Assembly: GCF_918731615.1 (NCBI RefSeq) | Contig: NZ_OU957226.1 | Coordinates: 3,163,501-3,227,500 of the forward strand | Length of the DNA: 64,000 bases | From: Flavobacterium sp. CECT 9288 | GTDB taxonomy: Bacteria; Bacteroidota; Bacteroidia; Flavobacteriales; Flavobacteriaceae | Reading direction: 5' to 3' | In this document: piece by piece, positions 8,750 to 18,284 of the stretch | How the letters are laid out: each line of letters starts with the position of its first letter | Numbering within the stretch: position 1 is the stretch's first letter | Made by a program: the position numbers and the translations under genes | The notes under the pieces: model-generated | The model's database searches: none | Seen by the model: only the letters and a program-made list of their open reading frames with translations | Told to the model about the DNA's origin: nothing

Positions 8750-11527
8750 TTAAATTATTTTTTCTTTGAAAGGCGTATTCACATCCAAAATTTCACTTAA
8801 TAAAAGTACCAATTGTTCCAGATAATTTCTCAAAATATCGTCGGTGATACTACTATTGATAGTTTTATCTACTTTAAAATTAAAAGGTAAAAAACCTGCT
8901 TTTAGATTTTTAAAAGAGATGATACCTGCTTCGATAGTTTTTCCTTTTGCTTCTGTTTCATACATAAAAGCGTAGGCAAGCACCTGTATAATTTTATCAC
9001 TTTTAATATCTTCAATGAGTCCGTTCCAAGATTTCAAAGTCACATTAGCTTTGTCCACTTTCCCCGTTTTATAATCGATGATTCGGATGTTTCCATTGCG
9101 CTCTTCAATTCGGTCCACATTTCCTTTTATCAATACTGGAAAAGGCAAATTAGGATGATGCAAAATGCGCTCAAAAGTTTGTTCCAAAGCAATAATTTTA
9201 ATGGCATCACCATTTTTGATGCTTTCTAATTCTACTTTCAAGAAATTAGAAACATTACGTTTGGCTACTTCAAAGGCTAATAAATTTCGTCCTTTTTTGA
9301 TTTCGCCTTCCTTGTATACTACTTTAAATTGCTTGAGTACCTCATCATCTATTTGCTTAAAACAATTTTGAATATCAATTTCTGAAATAAATTTATTAAT
9401 AAATGGTTCGTATAAAACACGCAGGGTCTCATGAATAATGGTTCCCAGCGTATTCAAAGCAATATTTTCTTCCACCTCTTCGACTTCGCTAATGCGTAAA
9501 ATCTTTTGGAAATAAAACTGAATAGGATTACGGATATAACTGGTCAAAGCAGAGGGTGAAAATCCTTTTTCTGCAATTTCTTTCAATCGTAACATCACAC
9601 TTTCTGATCTAGGAATTACAATAGGTTGGTACGCCGTATCGGGTAAAACTGCATTGTAAATTTCATGAGTAATCGTGTGATTGTTTAGCTTTTCTACTTC
9701 CAATTGCGTAATAAATCGACTCTTTTCACCAGCATCTAATCCCTCATTATCTGTATTATACAGCAAATAAATGGTCTTGGCACGCTGTAGCAAATGATAA
9801 AAATGATAGGTATAAATGGCGTCTTTCTCCTTGAAAGTTGGTAAACCTAACTCTCTTTTCACATCATAAGGAATAAAGGAATTCTGAGATTTGCCTGCAG
9901 GGAATTTACCTTCATTCATAGAGGTGACAATAACCGTATCAAAATCCAAAACCCTACTTTCAAGAACTCCCATAATCTGCAAACCATTTAATGGCTCTCC
10001 CTCAAAGGACACTTCGGCAAGATCAATAACCTGCTTATAAATAGAATATAGCGTTTCTATTTTATCAATATGTTCGTGTTTAGAGTAGTAGTTAATTAGT
10101 TTATTGATCACTTTAAAAATAGCAAAAACAAAGGCCTTCGTGATTTTTTCTTCCTCATTATCGTTGCTTAAATTCTCTTTAATGGTTTGCAATAATTTAG
10201 AAATTGTTTCTAAAACAGGAATCGATCCGTTTTCCCATTTTTGAAATAATAACAGAAACAATTCACTAGGCTCAACTTGCAACTCCATCAATTTATGATG
10301 CGTGATAAACGTATAATTATTTTGATTGATAATTTTTACCAGTGCATTTGTATTTGCATACGGTTCTACTAAAGGATGTGTCAAAATATCCAAAACATCT
10401 TTATAATATAAGACATAGCTTTTAGCATTTCTTGAAAGTGCATTGGTATGCATTTTAAATAATTTACTTATCAAGATTTGAGCCGGATTATTCTTGCTGG
10501 AATAACCCATTGTAATATTTAAAGCGCCAACTGTTGATGGCAACGAATATAAAAGTGGCACCAAGAGATTTTCATCTCCTAATACAACTGCAACTTTATC
10601 AAGATGATCATCAATTCCTAACGTATTAGATTCAAGGATGACATTTTCAATTATACTTCCTGCTATTTTTGCTTGACCTATTGTTTTGGGTGTGCCAATA
10701 ACCTTTATGTTTTTGGTTTGCGAAAAATCATCAACTATCCATTCAAAAGGGTTTACCTTATAATGTTTCCAGTTTTCTTTAAATCTTCTCACAAAAAGTC
10801 CTGCATCATGATACGGATCGTTGAGAAAATTTTGATCTACGTCCCAAAAAATTTCACCTTGTTCACTTGCAATTAGATGTTGAATTATTTTTTCTTCGGC
10901 AGCATTTAATGCATTAAATCCCGCAAAAAGATACTTTTTATCTTGAACACTTTCTGAAAAATGAATTAAATTATGAACAGCTTCTCTATAAATTAATCCC
11001 TGATAACCAACTCCTTTTTTTAGCAAATGACTGTACAGACTTTGGTAATAAACGGGTAATAATTTCCAAAAATCAATGTACTTTTCTAATAAAGTCGTTT
11101 TATTTTCCACCTCGATTCCCCATTTTTTTATGTCTTCAATATCTTTCAAATAGGACAATACATGTGTTGGATCTAATAAATACCGATCAATTTCATTAAA
11201 ATCTTGCAATAAGGTTTTGGCCCAATTGGCAAATAACTCAAAGGTTTGTTGACTTGCTGTATCAGTTATAGATAAATACACTTCATAAAATTCAAATAAC
11301 AACTCAATAGGATCAATAGTACGAATACTTGCAATGTCTTGAATAAAATCCTCAATACTGATAATTTCTGGAGAAAAAACATTTGTAGTCACCTGACGTT
11401 TTAGAGCTTCAATAAGAAATATTTTAGCTCGTTTATTAGGTAACACTACAATTGTATCTGAAAAACGAGTTACATGTTTTTCAATTAAAACTGTAGCTAT
11501 TTTATCTAAAAAGGTAATATTTGTCAT
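8750..11527 (-). CDS. AddB-like PD-(D/E)XK nuclease / helicase-related protein
   Basis: A 925-residue protein resembling the AddB subunit of the AddAB (RexAB) double-strand-break resection complex. The N-terminal part (IVVLPNKRAKIFL) looks like a UvrD-type fold without a canonical Walker A. The C-terminal nuclease domain (about residues 660-925) has HETLR, GNVDRIE and the core RIIDYKTGK, giving the active-site Asp and Lys. The four-cysteine iron-sulphur cluster of Bacillus AddB is not visible. The partner gene, AddA-like, lies at 14377-17649 on the same strand, separated by the OmpA-family gene and kbl. The ATG sits 14 bp after the terminator of the OmpA-family gene, leaving little room for a promoter. 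Confidence 0.82.
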   Translation of the reverse strand: MTNITFLDKIATVLIEKHVTRFSDTIVVLPNKRAKIFLIEALKRQVTTNVFSPEIISIEDFIQDIASIRTIDPIELLFEFYEVYLSITDTASQQTFELFANWAKTLLQDFNEIDRYLLDPTHVLSYLKDIEDIKKWGIEVENKTTLLEKYIDFWKLLPVYYQSLYSHLLKKGVGYQGLIYREAVHNLIHFSESVQDKKYLFAGFNALNAAEEKIIQHLIASEQGEIFWDVDQNFLNDPYHDAGLFVRRFKENWKHYKVNPFEWIVDDFSQTKNIKVIGTPKTIGQAKIAGSIIENVILESNTLGIDDHLDKVAVVLGDENLLVPLLYSLPSTVGALNITMGYSSKNNPAQILISKLFKMHTNALSRNAKSYVLYYKDVLDILTHPLVEPYANTNALVKIINQNNYTFITHHKLMELQVEPSELFLLLFQKWENGSIPVLETISKLLQTIKENLSNDNEEEKITKAFVFAIFKVINKLINYYSKHEHIDKIETLYSIYKQVIDLAEVSFEGEPLNGLQIMGVLESRVLDFDTVIVTSMNEGKFPAGKSQNSFIPYDVKRELGLPTFKEKDAIYTYHFYHLLQRAKTIYLLYNTDNEGLDAGEKSRFITQLEVEKLNNHTITHEIYNAVLPDTAYQPIVIPRSESVMLRLKEIAEKGFSPSALTSYIRNPIQFYFQKILRISEVEEVEENIALNTLGTIIHETLRVLYEPFINKFISEIDIQNCFKQIDDEVLKQFKVVYKEGEIKKGRNLLAFEVAKRNVSNFLKVELESIKNGDAIKIIALEQTFERILHHPNLPFPVLIKGNVDRIEERNGNIRIIDYKTGKVDKANVTLKSWNGLIEDIKSDKIIQVLAYAFMYETEAKGKTIEAGIISFKNLKAGFLPFNFKVDKTINSSITDDILRNYLEQLVLLLSEILDVNTPFKEKII

Positions 11528-11540
11528 TTTATAAAAATAA

Positions 11541-11570
11541 AAAAAACGCCTCGATAAATCGAGGCGTTTT
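11541..11570 (-). terminator. terminator of the OmpA-family gene
   Basis: ACGCCTCGAT and ATCGAGGCGT form a perfect 10-bp stem with a two-base loop. On the minus strand it is followed by a T-rich tract, 21 bp after the stop at 11591. Confidence 0.85.
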
Positions 11571-11590
11571 CTATAAATATTTTGAGGAAA

Positions 11591-13024
11591 TTATTCTTTA
11601 ATCAAAGAAATCTCAACTCTTCTGTTTTCAGCTTTTCCTTTTGCAGTTTTGTTAGGTGCAATTGGTTTAGTTTCACCAAAACCAGTAGATCTTAATCTAT
11701 CAGTAGCGATACCGTTTTCAACTAAATAGTTTTTAACTGCAGCAGCTCTGTTTTCAGATAAAGATTGGTTTAATTCATTACTTCCATCGCTATCAGTGTG
11801 ACCTTCAATTTGGAATTTAGAATTTGGATACTCATTCAAGATATCTTTAATTGATGTCAATACTGCATAAGTACCTTGTTGGAAAGTAGATTTACCAGAA
11901 TCAAATAAGATTACTTTACCATAGTTATTTAAAGTTTTCATCACATCGTCAGAAACTTCAGGACAACCTTGGTTAGCAACAGTTCCTTTTACAGAAGGAC
12001 ATTTGTCATCTTTGTCTAATACACCATCTCCGTCAGTATCTGGCCAAGGACAACCTGCGTTATCTTTAGGACCTGCTACAGTAGGACATTTGTCATTTTT
12101 ATCTGCTACTCCGTCTCCGTCAGTATCAGGACATCCTTTTAATGCAACTGGACCAGCTTCATTAGGACAAGCATCATCTTTATCAGCGATTCCATCTCCA
12201 TCAGCATCAGGACATCCATTTAAAGATGCTAAACCTGCAACATCTGGACAAGAGTCAGCGCTATCTTGGATTCCGTCTCCATCAGTATCAGGACATCCGT
12301 TGAATTGCTTTAAACCTGCAACATCTGGACAAGCATCATCTTTATCAAAGATTCCGTCTCCGTCAGTATCTTTACCTCCAAATTTGAAGATGATACCAGC
12401 AGAATGTTGGAAATGAGATGGAGCATCTGGCGTGCCATTAGCTTCTTGTCTATCTCCAAAAGATTTTTTGTATCTTGTTGCTAATTCAACACCTACGTTC
12501 TCAGTGAACCAGAATGTTAAACCTGCACCAGGATTTAAAGTTCCATAACTACTATCTCCTAGGAAAGTGTATCCACCACCTACAGAAAGAGAAGGATCAA
12601 TAACTTTAGACTTGATCATGTTCATGAAGCTATATCTAATAGTAGCATCAATTCCATAATACATTAAATCTCCAGGATTGTTTACTACATATCCACGAGA
12701 ATCTCTTCCTGGAGCAGCTGGATTAAAGTTTACGTATTTGTCAATTTTGTTTACAGATCCTGCAAGACCTACAGAGAAATTATCTCCAACATATTTCGAT
12801 ACACTAAGGTACGATACTGATGGTAAAATATTCCAATTGTCTTTTACAGCAAATGGTTGAGAGAAATGACGATCAGCCCATCCTTTTCCTCCTCCTGCAC
12901 TAGTTTTAGTATCTATTGCATTTACTCCGAAAGATATTGCAATAGGATTGTTGCTATCTTGTGCTTGAGATGTAAATCCCACCACCATCATCGCAGCAAC
13001 AAAAATTTTGTTAAGATGTTTCAT
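11591..13024 (-). CDS. OmpA-family outer membrane protein with thrombospondin type-3 repeats
   Basis: A 477-residue outer membrane protein that anchors the envelope to peptidoglycan. A signal peptide (residues 1-21, ending SQAQ) is followed by a beta-barrel portion up to about residue 215. Five calcium-binding type-3 repeats ([16 protein letters not shown] and variants) span about 217-355. A C-terminal OmpA domain (about 360-475) contains [22 protein letters not shown] and the NRRVEI end typical of peptidoglycan-binding members. This architecture is abundant in Flavobacteriia. The gene has a strong promoter and its own terminator, consistent with high, monocistronic expression. Confidence 0.93.
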   Translation of the reverse strand: MKHLNKIFVAAMMVVGFTSQAQDSNNPIAISFGVNAIDTKTSAGGGKGWADRHFSQPFAVKDNWNILPSVSYLSVSKYVGDNFSVGLAGSVNKIDKYVNFNPAAPGRDSRGYVVNNPGDLMYYGIDATIRYSFMNMIKSKVIDPSLSVGGGYTFLGDSSYGTLNPGAGLTFWFTENVGVELATRYKKSFGDRQEANGTPDAPSHFQHSAGIIFKFGGKDTDGDGIFDKDDACPDVAGLKQFNGCPDTDGDGIQDSADSCPDVAGLASLNGCPDADGDGIADKDDACPNEAGPVALKGCPDTDGDGVADKNDKCPTVAGPKDNAGCPWPDTDGDGVLDKDDKCPSVKGTVANQGCPEVSDDVMKTLNNYGKVILFDSGKSTFQQGTYAVLTSIKDILNEYPNSKFQIEGHTDSDGSNELNQSLSENRAAAVKNYLVENGIATDRLRSTGFGETKPIAPNKTAKGKAENRRVEISLIKE

Positions 13025-13060
13025 ACTTAAATTTTTTAATTACATTTAGTTAATTATGAA

Positions 13061-13090
13061 CAAAAGTAGCACGTAAATTTTAAACTACAA
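13061..13090 (-). promoter_or_regulatory. strong housekeeping promoter of the OmpA-family gene
   Basis: On the minus strand TTG (13090-13088) is followed by 19 bp and then TACTTTTG (13068-13061), an exact match to TTG-N19-TAnnTTTG. The leader is about 30 nt. Confidence 0.72.
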
Positions 13091-13134
13091 AACGAAATGT
13101 TAAAAAAAATCGATTTACGTGCTTAATGTGGGAA

Positions 13135-14328
13135 TTATATAATATTTAACATAGTCCCTACTTCTACAAATGCCTGAATTGCTTTATCTAAATGCGCTTG
13201 TGTATGTGCAGCAGAGAGTTGCACTCTAATTCTTGCTTTATCTTTAGGAACAACTGGAAAAAAGAAGCCTATCACATATATACCTTTCTTTAATAATTCA
13301 TCAGCCATTGTTTGTGATAATTTTGCATCATAAAGCATTACTGGTACAATTGCCGAATCACCATCTATAATGTCAAAACCAGCTTTTTTCATTCCGTTTT
13401 TGAAATAATTTGTATTCCATTCCAGTTTATCACGCAAAGTGGTGTCTTTTTCTAATAGTTCAAAAACCTTTATTGAAGCACCTACAATTGATGGCGCTAG
13501 TGAATTAGAAAACAAATAAGGTCTTGAACGCTGACGTAAGATTTCTATAATTTCTTTTTTTGCTGTAGTGTATCCGCCCATAGCTCCACCCAGGGCTTTC
13601 CCTAGAGTTCCTGTAACAATATCTACTCTACCCATTACACCTTTTGCCTCGAGCGTACCTTTTCCGGTTGCCCCAATAAAACCTGCAGCATGGCACTCAT
13701 CTACCATAACCATAGCATCATACTTATCCGCTAGATCACAAATTTTATCTAATGGAGCCACTAATCCGTCCATAGAGAAAACACCATCAGTTACAATTAA
13801 CTTGAATCGGGTTCCTGCCTCAGTTGCTTTTATCAATTGCTGTTCTAAATCCTCCATATTTGAGTTCTCGTAACGGTAACGAGCTGCCTTACACAAACGC
13901 ACACCATCTATAATAGAAGCGTGATTTAAACTATCCGAAATTATGGCATCATGCTCACCTAATAATGGCTCAAAAACACCACCATTCGCATCAAATGCGG
14001 CTGCATATAAGATTGTGTCCTCTAAACCGTAAAATTCAGATATTTTTTTCTCTAATGTTTTATGTATGTCTTGTGTACCACAAATAAAACGAACAGATGA
14101 CATCCCAAAACCATGTGTATCAAGTGCATCTTTTGCAGCCTGAACTACTTCTGGATGAGATGATAATCCTAGATAATTGTTTGCACAAAAATTAAGTACT
14201 GTTTCTCCAGTTGCTATTGTAATTTCGGCACCTTGTGGTGAGGTAATTATTCTTTCTTTCTTAAAAATTCCGTTATCTTCTATGGTTTGCAATTCTGCTT
14301 GAAGATGTTCTTTTATTTTTCCGTACAT
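13135..14328 (-). CDS. kbl: glycine C-acetyltransferase (2-amino-3-ketobutyrate CoA ligase)
   Basis: A PLP enzyme of the alpha-oxoamine synthase family that converts 2-amino-3-ketobutyrate and CoA to glycine and acetyl-CoA, the second step of threonine breakdown. The length of 397 residues equals that of the E. coli enzyme. The PLP lysine is Lys244 in [11 protein letters not shown], the cofactor-contacting Asp and His lie in MVDECHAAG, and the substrate-site NNYLGLS motif is at 50-56. Related enzymes (BioF, HemA, serine palmitoyltransferase) share these motifs; the N-terminal [13 protein letters not shown] pattern and [10 protein letters not shown] favour Kbl. No threonine dehydrogenase gene is adjacent. 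Confidence 0.92.
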   Translation of the reverse strand: MYGKIKEHLQAELQTIEDNGIFKKERIITSPQGAEITIATGETVLNFCANNYLGLSSHPEVVQAAKDALDTHGFGMSSVRFICGTQDIHKTLEKKISEFYGLEDTILYAAAFDANGGVFEPLLGEHDAIISDSLNHASIIDGVRLCKAARYRYENSNMEDLEQQLIKATEAGTRFKLIVTDGVFSMDGLVAPLDKICDLADKYDAMVMVDECHAAGFIGATGKGTLEAKGVMGRVDIVTGTLGKALGGAMGGYTTAKKEIIEILRQRSRPYLFSNSLAPSIVGASIKVFELLEKDTTLRDKLEWNTNYFKNGMKKAGFDIIDGDSAIVPVMLYDAKLSQTMADELLKKGIYVIGFFFPVVPKDKARIRVQLSAAHTQAHLDKAIQAFVEVGTMLNII

Positions 14329-14376
14329 AAACTAATTATTAAAAGTTCTATTTTTTGCGAATTATTCATTTTTGAG

Positions 14377-17300
14377 TTACAAATTTACTACTTCGATTTC
14401 TTTTCCGATATAAATAAGTGCTTTTTTTGTCACTTTATAACCCATCAACTCTATTGCCGATTGATAATCTTCTAATTGTTGTTGATACTTTATATTAGGA
14501 GTACCTGTTTTATAGTCTAACAATTGCACTTCTTTATTTGGAGTGATCACCATACGGTCTGGTTTTATAGATTTTCCTTGTTTTTGAATGATGGTTTGCT
14601 CATTTAAAACCTCATTCCCCTCTGAAAAACAAACTTCTAATTCCGGATGGTTCACAATTTCTTGAATGGTAGCCAAAACCGTTTCTTGTTGTAAAAATGT
14701 TATTAAACCATTTTCTAATGCTTTTGTAATGGCTATATCAACATCTTTTTTTGTTTTTACAAAGGATAAAATTTCATGAATCAAATTACCATATTCAATG
14801 GCTTCTTGCTGCTGGGTTCCCCACATTATAGATTCGCGTTGTGCAATTTTAATGTTCTTTGGATTCAAAATTTCTGAAACAACAGGAATAATTTTTGAAG
14901 TATCAACATGTTGCTTTATCGAGGACAACTTTACTGGTTCACCCAATTCATATTCTAATTTTTGCTCATCAAAACCAATTTTATGATCTAAATAATTAAT
15001 GAAAAAGCTACACATATTATTCTTAGGAATTTCGCCTTTACTAGATAGATTCATATTTGAAATCACATACAGCTGTTCCTCTGCACGAGTTAAAGCCACA
15101 TACAAAACATTAATATTATCTAGCAATTCTTCCTGTTTCTTTTGATGGTATACTGCCGCCGCTGCTTCTCCAAATCCCTCCACTGCACTACTATTGTCAA
15201 TTAAAACTTTTGGCAAACCAAAATCCTCCTCCTCAGCATTCAACCAAAGTTTGTCCTTTGGTTTTCTATTGTAATCTTCCTCGGCAAAAGGAAAAATAAC
15301 AACTGGAAACTCCAAACCTTTTGATTTATGAATGGTCATTATTCGAACGGCATTCGTTCCCTCTGGTGAAGGAATACTGAATTTCTCTGCATTTTTATCC
15401 CAAAAATTCAAGAAATCTGAAATTCCTGCTTGATTGCGAATATCACGTTCCAGAACAATGTCTAAGAAATACTGAACATAGGCATTCCCCTCCCTTCCCG
15501 AAGCTTCGGGACTCCCCGAATGGGAGAGAGATGGCTGGAGAAACTTTGAAATTATAGTTTCTACCGCTTCATACAATGATTTTTTTCGAATGTTTTGAAA
15601 CGAAAGTGAAACATCAAAATCGAGTAACCAATTTTCAAAATCAATTTCTTTATGCAAAGCCATTCCTTGCGCAATAAAATCATGAACAGGATACTTATCT
15701 TGACTGTTTTGCGCTATGTATTGAAGGAAATTTGCCTTAGACTCTAAATCGGAACTGTTTTTTAAATATTTTAATAAATGAATAATCAATCGTACTTCGG
15801 TGGCATTTTGAATCATCAAAGTCTCTGAAGACAAAAGTGGAACTCCTTGCTCTGTTAAATAATTTGCAATGGCAATTCCTTGACTTCTTTTTCTGGTGAG
15901 TACCACAATATCTTTGTATTGAAAACCTTGTTGAAGCGTTTTTTGAATGGTACTCAAAGTGGCTTCAACGTATAAATCTATTTTGCTCTTGCTTTCCTCA
16001 TCTAGATTTGTATCATATTCCTCTTCTCCTTTTTCTGGTTTTGGGATAAATGAAATGTTTACATAGCCTCCTTTTTTATCATTCGTTTTTTGATAGCTGT
16101 GGTTTTCATACAAATCTTTATAATCTGGGTGCTCAAATTCATTTGAAATTAACTTAAAAAAATCATTGTTAAACTCAATTATCTGGGAATAGGAACGATA
16201 ATTTTTGTCTAAATGTTCCAGTCTTTTATCCGGATTGCTAAACGGGTTTTGATCCTTACTTAGCTCAATAAACTGTTCTGCTTTTCCGCCTCGCCAGCGG
16301 TAGATAGATTGCTTGGGATCTCCTACTATCATCAAAGTCCCTTTTACACCGTAATCGTCCTGACCTGAAAGTGCATTGTCAATTAACGGAATCAGATTTT
16401 GCCATTGCATTTCGGACGTATCTTGAAATTCATCTATGAAAAAATGTCGGTAGCGCTCTCCTAATCTCTCGTATATAAAAGGCGCTGGCTGATTTTGAAT
16501 TTCTCTGTGAATGATGGCATTAAACTCAGCAATTGAAAGGACATTTTGCTCCTGTTGTATTTTGGCCAATTCATTACTTACTGTATTCAATAATGATAAA
16601 GGTGTAATGTTTTTTAAGAATGCTTTGTAAAAATTTATTTTATCATGCAGTTTATAAATACTGTCTAAAAGCTGAAGTAAATTAGGAATGATACTTTCTA
16701 TTACAGCTCTGTCTTGTGCTGTTTTATTAATTTTTATATCATCAAATTCATGATAGGTTTTATTTTTAGGATTGTATTTTCCGTCTTTAATGGCCACTAA
16801 ATGATTGGGGAAATGTCCTGCCGAAAAGGATTTAAGATTAATTCCGTTTTTATCAATTATTGCCAACGCTTCTTCAGCTAAAACGATGCTCTCTTTTTGA
16901 AGAATTTTACAGGTTTCGGCTAATTTTTTTTTGATTTCGACAAATTCAGTGATGGATTTATCTTGAAAATGGGTGATTTCATTTCGGTTGTTTTCATTCA
17001 AGACCAGTTTCCCAGTTTGAAGAATTTCCCGAGATATATCCCATGACTTATCATCATCTGTTTTTTCCATTGTGAAATCAATTAACAATTTTGTTAATGT
17101 TTCATCTTCTCCGGCTTGAGCAATAATGGCATCAACAGCTTCTGTTAATAAATTTTCGGTATCCAAAGTGACTTCAAAAGTCATGGGCAGATTCAGGTCA
17201 TGAGCAAAAGCCCGAATCACTTTGTGGGTAAATTTATCAATGGTAGAAATATCAAAGGCAGCATAATTGTGAATAATGTGCTTAATGATTTGCTGTGATT

Positions 17301-17649
17301 TGGTTTTGATTTGGATAATAGACAGTTTGGTATCTGAAGCTAAATCCTGCATCAAGTCTACCGCCTTTTGGTTGGGTTCTTCCTTTGCAAACTCAGATAA
17401 ACTGCCTACGATTCGGGATTTCATTTCGTGTACCGCTTTATTGGTAAACGTAATGGCCAGAATGTTGCGATAGGCATCGTTTTTTGTTGCAACAAGAATA
17501 ATCTTAAGGTATTCTTTGACTAACGCGTAGGTTTTTCCAGAACCTGCAGAAGCATCATATATAGAGAAAGAAGGTTTCCCCTCCCCTACCGAAGCGTCGG
17601 GACTTCCCAAAGGTGAGGGAGCCGAAACTGGATTTATTTTAGGTTCCAA
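14377..17649 (-). CDS. AddA/RecB-like UvrD-family helicase-nuclease
   Basis: A 1090-residue superfamily 1A helicase with a C-terminal nuclease, expected to process DNA double-strand ends with the AddB-like protein. Motif I is ASAGSGKT at about residue 35, motif II IDEFQDTS, motif III VGDPKQSIYRWRG, motif V TIHKSKGLEFPV and motif VI VALTRAEEQLY. The nuclease domain has LIHEIL, IKPDRMV and LLDYKTG. The start is TTG at 17649; there is no other NTG before the upstream stop. Two segments, residues about 10-24 and 707-721, are encoded by copies of the same palindromic DNA element and read in the same frame (GSPDASVGEG and GSPEASGREG). They look like tolerated insertions at the N-terminus and between domains. 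Confidence 0.88.
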   Translation of the reverse strand: MEPKINPVSAPSPLGSPDASVGEGKPSFSIYDASAGSGKTYALVKEYLKIILVATKNDAYRNILAITFTNKAVHEMKSRIVGSLSEFAKEEPNQKAVDLMQDLASDTKLSIIQIKTKSQQIIKHIIHNYAAFDISTIDKFTHKVIRAFAHDLNLPMTFEVTLDTENLLTEAVDAIIAQAGEDETLTKLLIDFTMEKTDDDKSWDISREILQTGKLVLNENNRNEITHFQDKSITEFVEIKKKLAETCKILQKESIVLAEEALAIIDKNGINLKSFSAGHFPNHLVAIKDGKYNPKNKTYHEFDDIKINKTAQDRAVIESIIPNLLQLLDSIYKLHDKINFYKAFLKNITPLSLLNTVSNELAKIQQEQNVLSIAEFNAIIHREIQNQPAPFIYERLGERYRHFFIDEFQDTSEMQWQNLIPLIDNALSGQDDYGVKGTLMIVGDPKQSIYRWRGGKAEQFIELSKDQNPFSNPDKRLEHLDKNYRSYSQIIEFNNDFFKLISNEFEHPDYKDLYENHSYQKTNDKKGGYVNISFIPKPEKGEEEYDTNLDEESKSKIDLYVEATLSTIQKTLQQGFQYKDIVVLTRKRSQGIAIANYLTEQGVPLLSSETLMIQNATEVRLIIHLLKYLKNSSDLESKANFLQYIAQNSQDKYPVHDFIAQGMALHKEIDFENWLLDFDVSLSFQNIRKKSLYEAVETIISKFLQPSLSHSGSPEASGREGNAYVQYFLDIVLERDIRNQAGISDFLNFWDKNAEKFSIPSPEGTNAVRIMTIHKSKGLEFPVVIFPFAEEDYNRKPKDKLWLNAEEEDFGLPKVLIDNSSAVEGFGEAAAAVYHQKKQEELLDNINVLYVALTRAEEQLYVISNMNLSSKGEIPKNNMCSFFINYLDHKIGFDEQKLEYELGEPVKLSSIKQHVDTSKIIPVVSEILNPKNIKIAQRESIMWGTQQQEAIEYGNLIHEILSFVKTKKDVDIAITKALENGLITFLQQETVLATIQEIVNHPELEVCFSEGNEVLNEQTIIQKQGKSIKPDRMVITPNKEVQLLDYKTGTPNIKYQQQLEDYQSAIELMGYKVTKKALIYIGKEIEVVNL
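14380..14387 (-). promoter_or_regulatory. candidate -7 element for kbl
   Basis: TAAATTTG on the minus strand matches TAnnTTTG and lies about 50 nt before the kbl ATG, inside the last codons of the AddA-like gene. No -33 TTG is at the expected distance. Confidence 0.3.
15487..15530. repeat. in-frame palindromic element inside the AddA-like gene, copy 2
   Basis: A 44-bp block with the perfect central palindrome TCCCGAAGCTTCGGGA and outer CTCCC/GGGAG arms. It matches 36 of 44 positions of 17578-17621. It encodes the peptide HSGSPEASGREG. Confidence 0.7.
17578..17621. repeat. in-frame palindromic element inside the AddA-like gene, copy 1
   Basis: The centre ACCGAAGCGTCGGGA and outer CCTCCC/GGGAG arms match the copy at 15487-15530. 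The two copies are 2091 bp (697 codons) apart, so both are read in the same frame. This one encodes PLGSPDASVGEG near the N-terminus. Confidence 0.7.
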
Positions 17650-17708
17650 ATTGATATTTTTAAATATTGAATTTTACTTATCATTTTATAGAAATAGCGC
17701 ATTACTGC

Positions 17709-17806
17709 ACGGGATCTCCTAGCCCTGATGGAAACGGCATCCTTTTTATGAGGTGATTTTTCATCACCTTATAAAAAGATATAGTGAACAGCAGGAAATA
17801 GCTCCT
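17709..17806 (+). repeat. structured intergenic element, copy A
   Basis: The core AGCCCTGATGGAAACGGCAT is followed by a 16-bp stem (CTTTTTATGAGGTGAT with ATCACCTTATAAAAAG, one G-U pair) and by ATATAGTGAACAGCAGGA. The outer segments ATCTCCTAGCCCTG and CAGCAGGAAAT can also pair imperfectly. It lies between the divergent AddA-like gene and rbfA. Copy C (5451-5545) has the same cores with a different stem. Confidence 0.6.
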
Positions 17807-17876
17807 AAAAATACGTGTATTAATAGGTTACTTTTTAAAATTTGCGCCGAAACTTCGGGATAAAACTTAAAAGTAG

Positions 17877-17884
17877 TATTTTTG
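17877..17884 (+). promoter_or_regulatory. -7 element of rbfA, almost touching the start codon
   Basis: TATTTTTG (TAnnTTTG) ends four bases before the ATG at 17889, so the transcript would start at or next to the start codon. A GCCGAAACTTCGGGA hairpin lies just upstream at 17846-17860. Confidence 0.5.
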
Positions 17885-17888
17885 CAGC

Positions 17889-18281
17889 ATGGAAACAAAT
17901 AGACAGAAAAAAATAGGTGGGGTGATCCAAAAAGATTTGGTTGACATTCTACAAGGTGAAGTGAGAAAAAACGGATTGGCAAACTTAGTCATTTCGGTAT
18001 CCAAGGTTACGGTGACTACAGATTTATCAGTAGCTACGGTGCATTTAAGTGTATTTCCTCAAGAAAAAGCAAATGAAATTCTGGAGGCTGTAAAATCAAA
18101 TTCTAAGAATATTAAGCATGACTTGTCTCAACGTGTACGATTACAATTGAGAAAAGTTCCAAATTTGGTTTTCTTTATTGATGACTCTTTAGATTATATT
18201 GAAAAAATAGACAATGCTCTTGCTAACCGAGACAATCCTATTGAAAACAGAGATTTATTAGACAAACGTAGATTTCAATAA
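17889..18281 (+). CDS. rbfA: 30S ribosome-binding factor A
   Basis: RbfA binds the immature 30S subunit and helps mature the 5' end of 16S rRNA. The 130-residue length and the KH-like pattern fit the family: the N-terminal QKKIGGVIQKDLVDIL helix, VSKVTVTTDLSVATVHLSVF strands, and the LRKVPNLVFFIDDSLDYIEKID end. The C-terminal tail after residue 115 is polar. The LolE-like permease gene begins 3 bp after the stop, so they form one transcript, an arrangement I recall as common in flavobacteria. Confidence 0.93.
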   Translation: METNRQKKIGGVIQKDLVDILQGEVRKNGLANLVISVSKVTVTTDLSVATVHLSVFPQEKANEILEAVKSNSKNIKHDLSQRVRLQLRKVPNLVFFIDDSLDYIEKIDNALANRDNPIENRDLLDKRRFQ

Positions 18282-18284
18282 CCA

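Noticed and set aside
11960..12380. Periodic DNA repeats that could suggest a CRISPR array
   Set aside because: They encode in-frame type-3 repeats of the OmpA-family protein; the units are diverged and there are no spacers.
12003..12416. Plus-strand open frame of 137 codons opposite the OmpA-family gene
   Set aside because: It is the antisense shadow of the calcium-binding DTDGDG repeats and has a repetitive Ser/Pro composition with no start signal.
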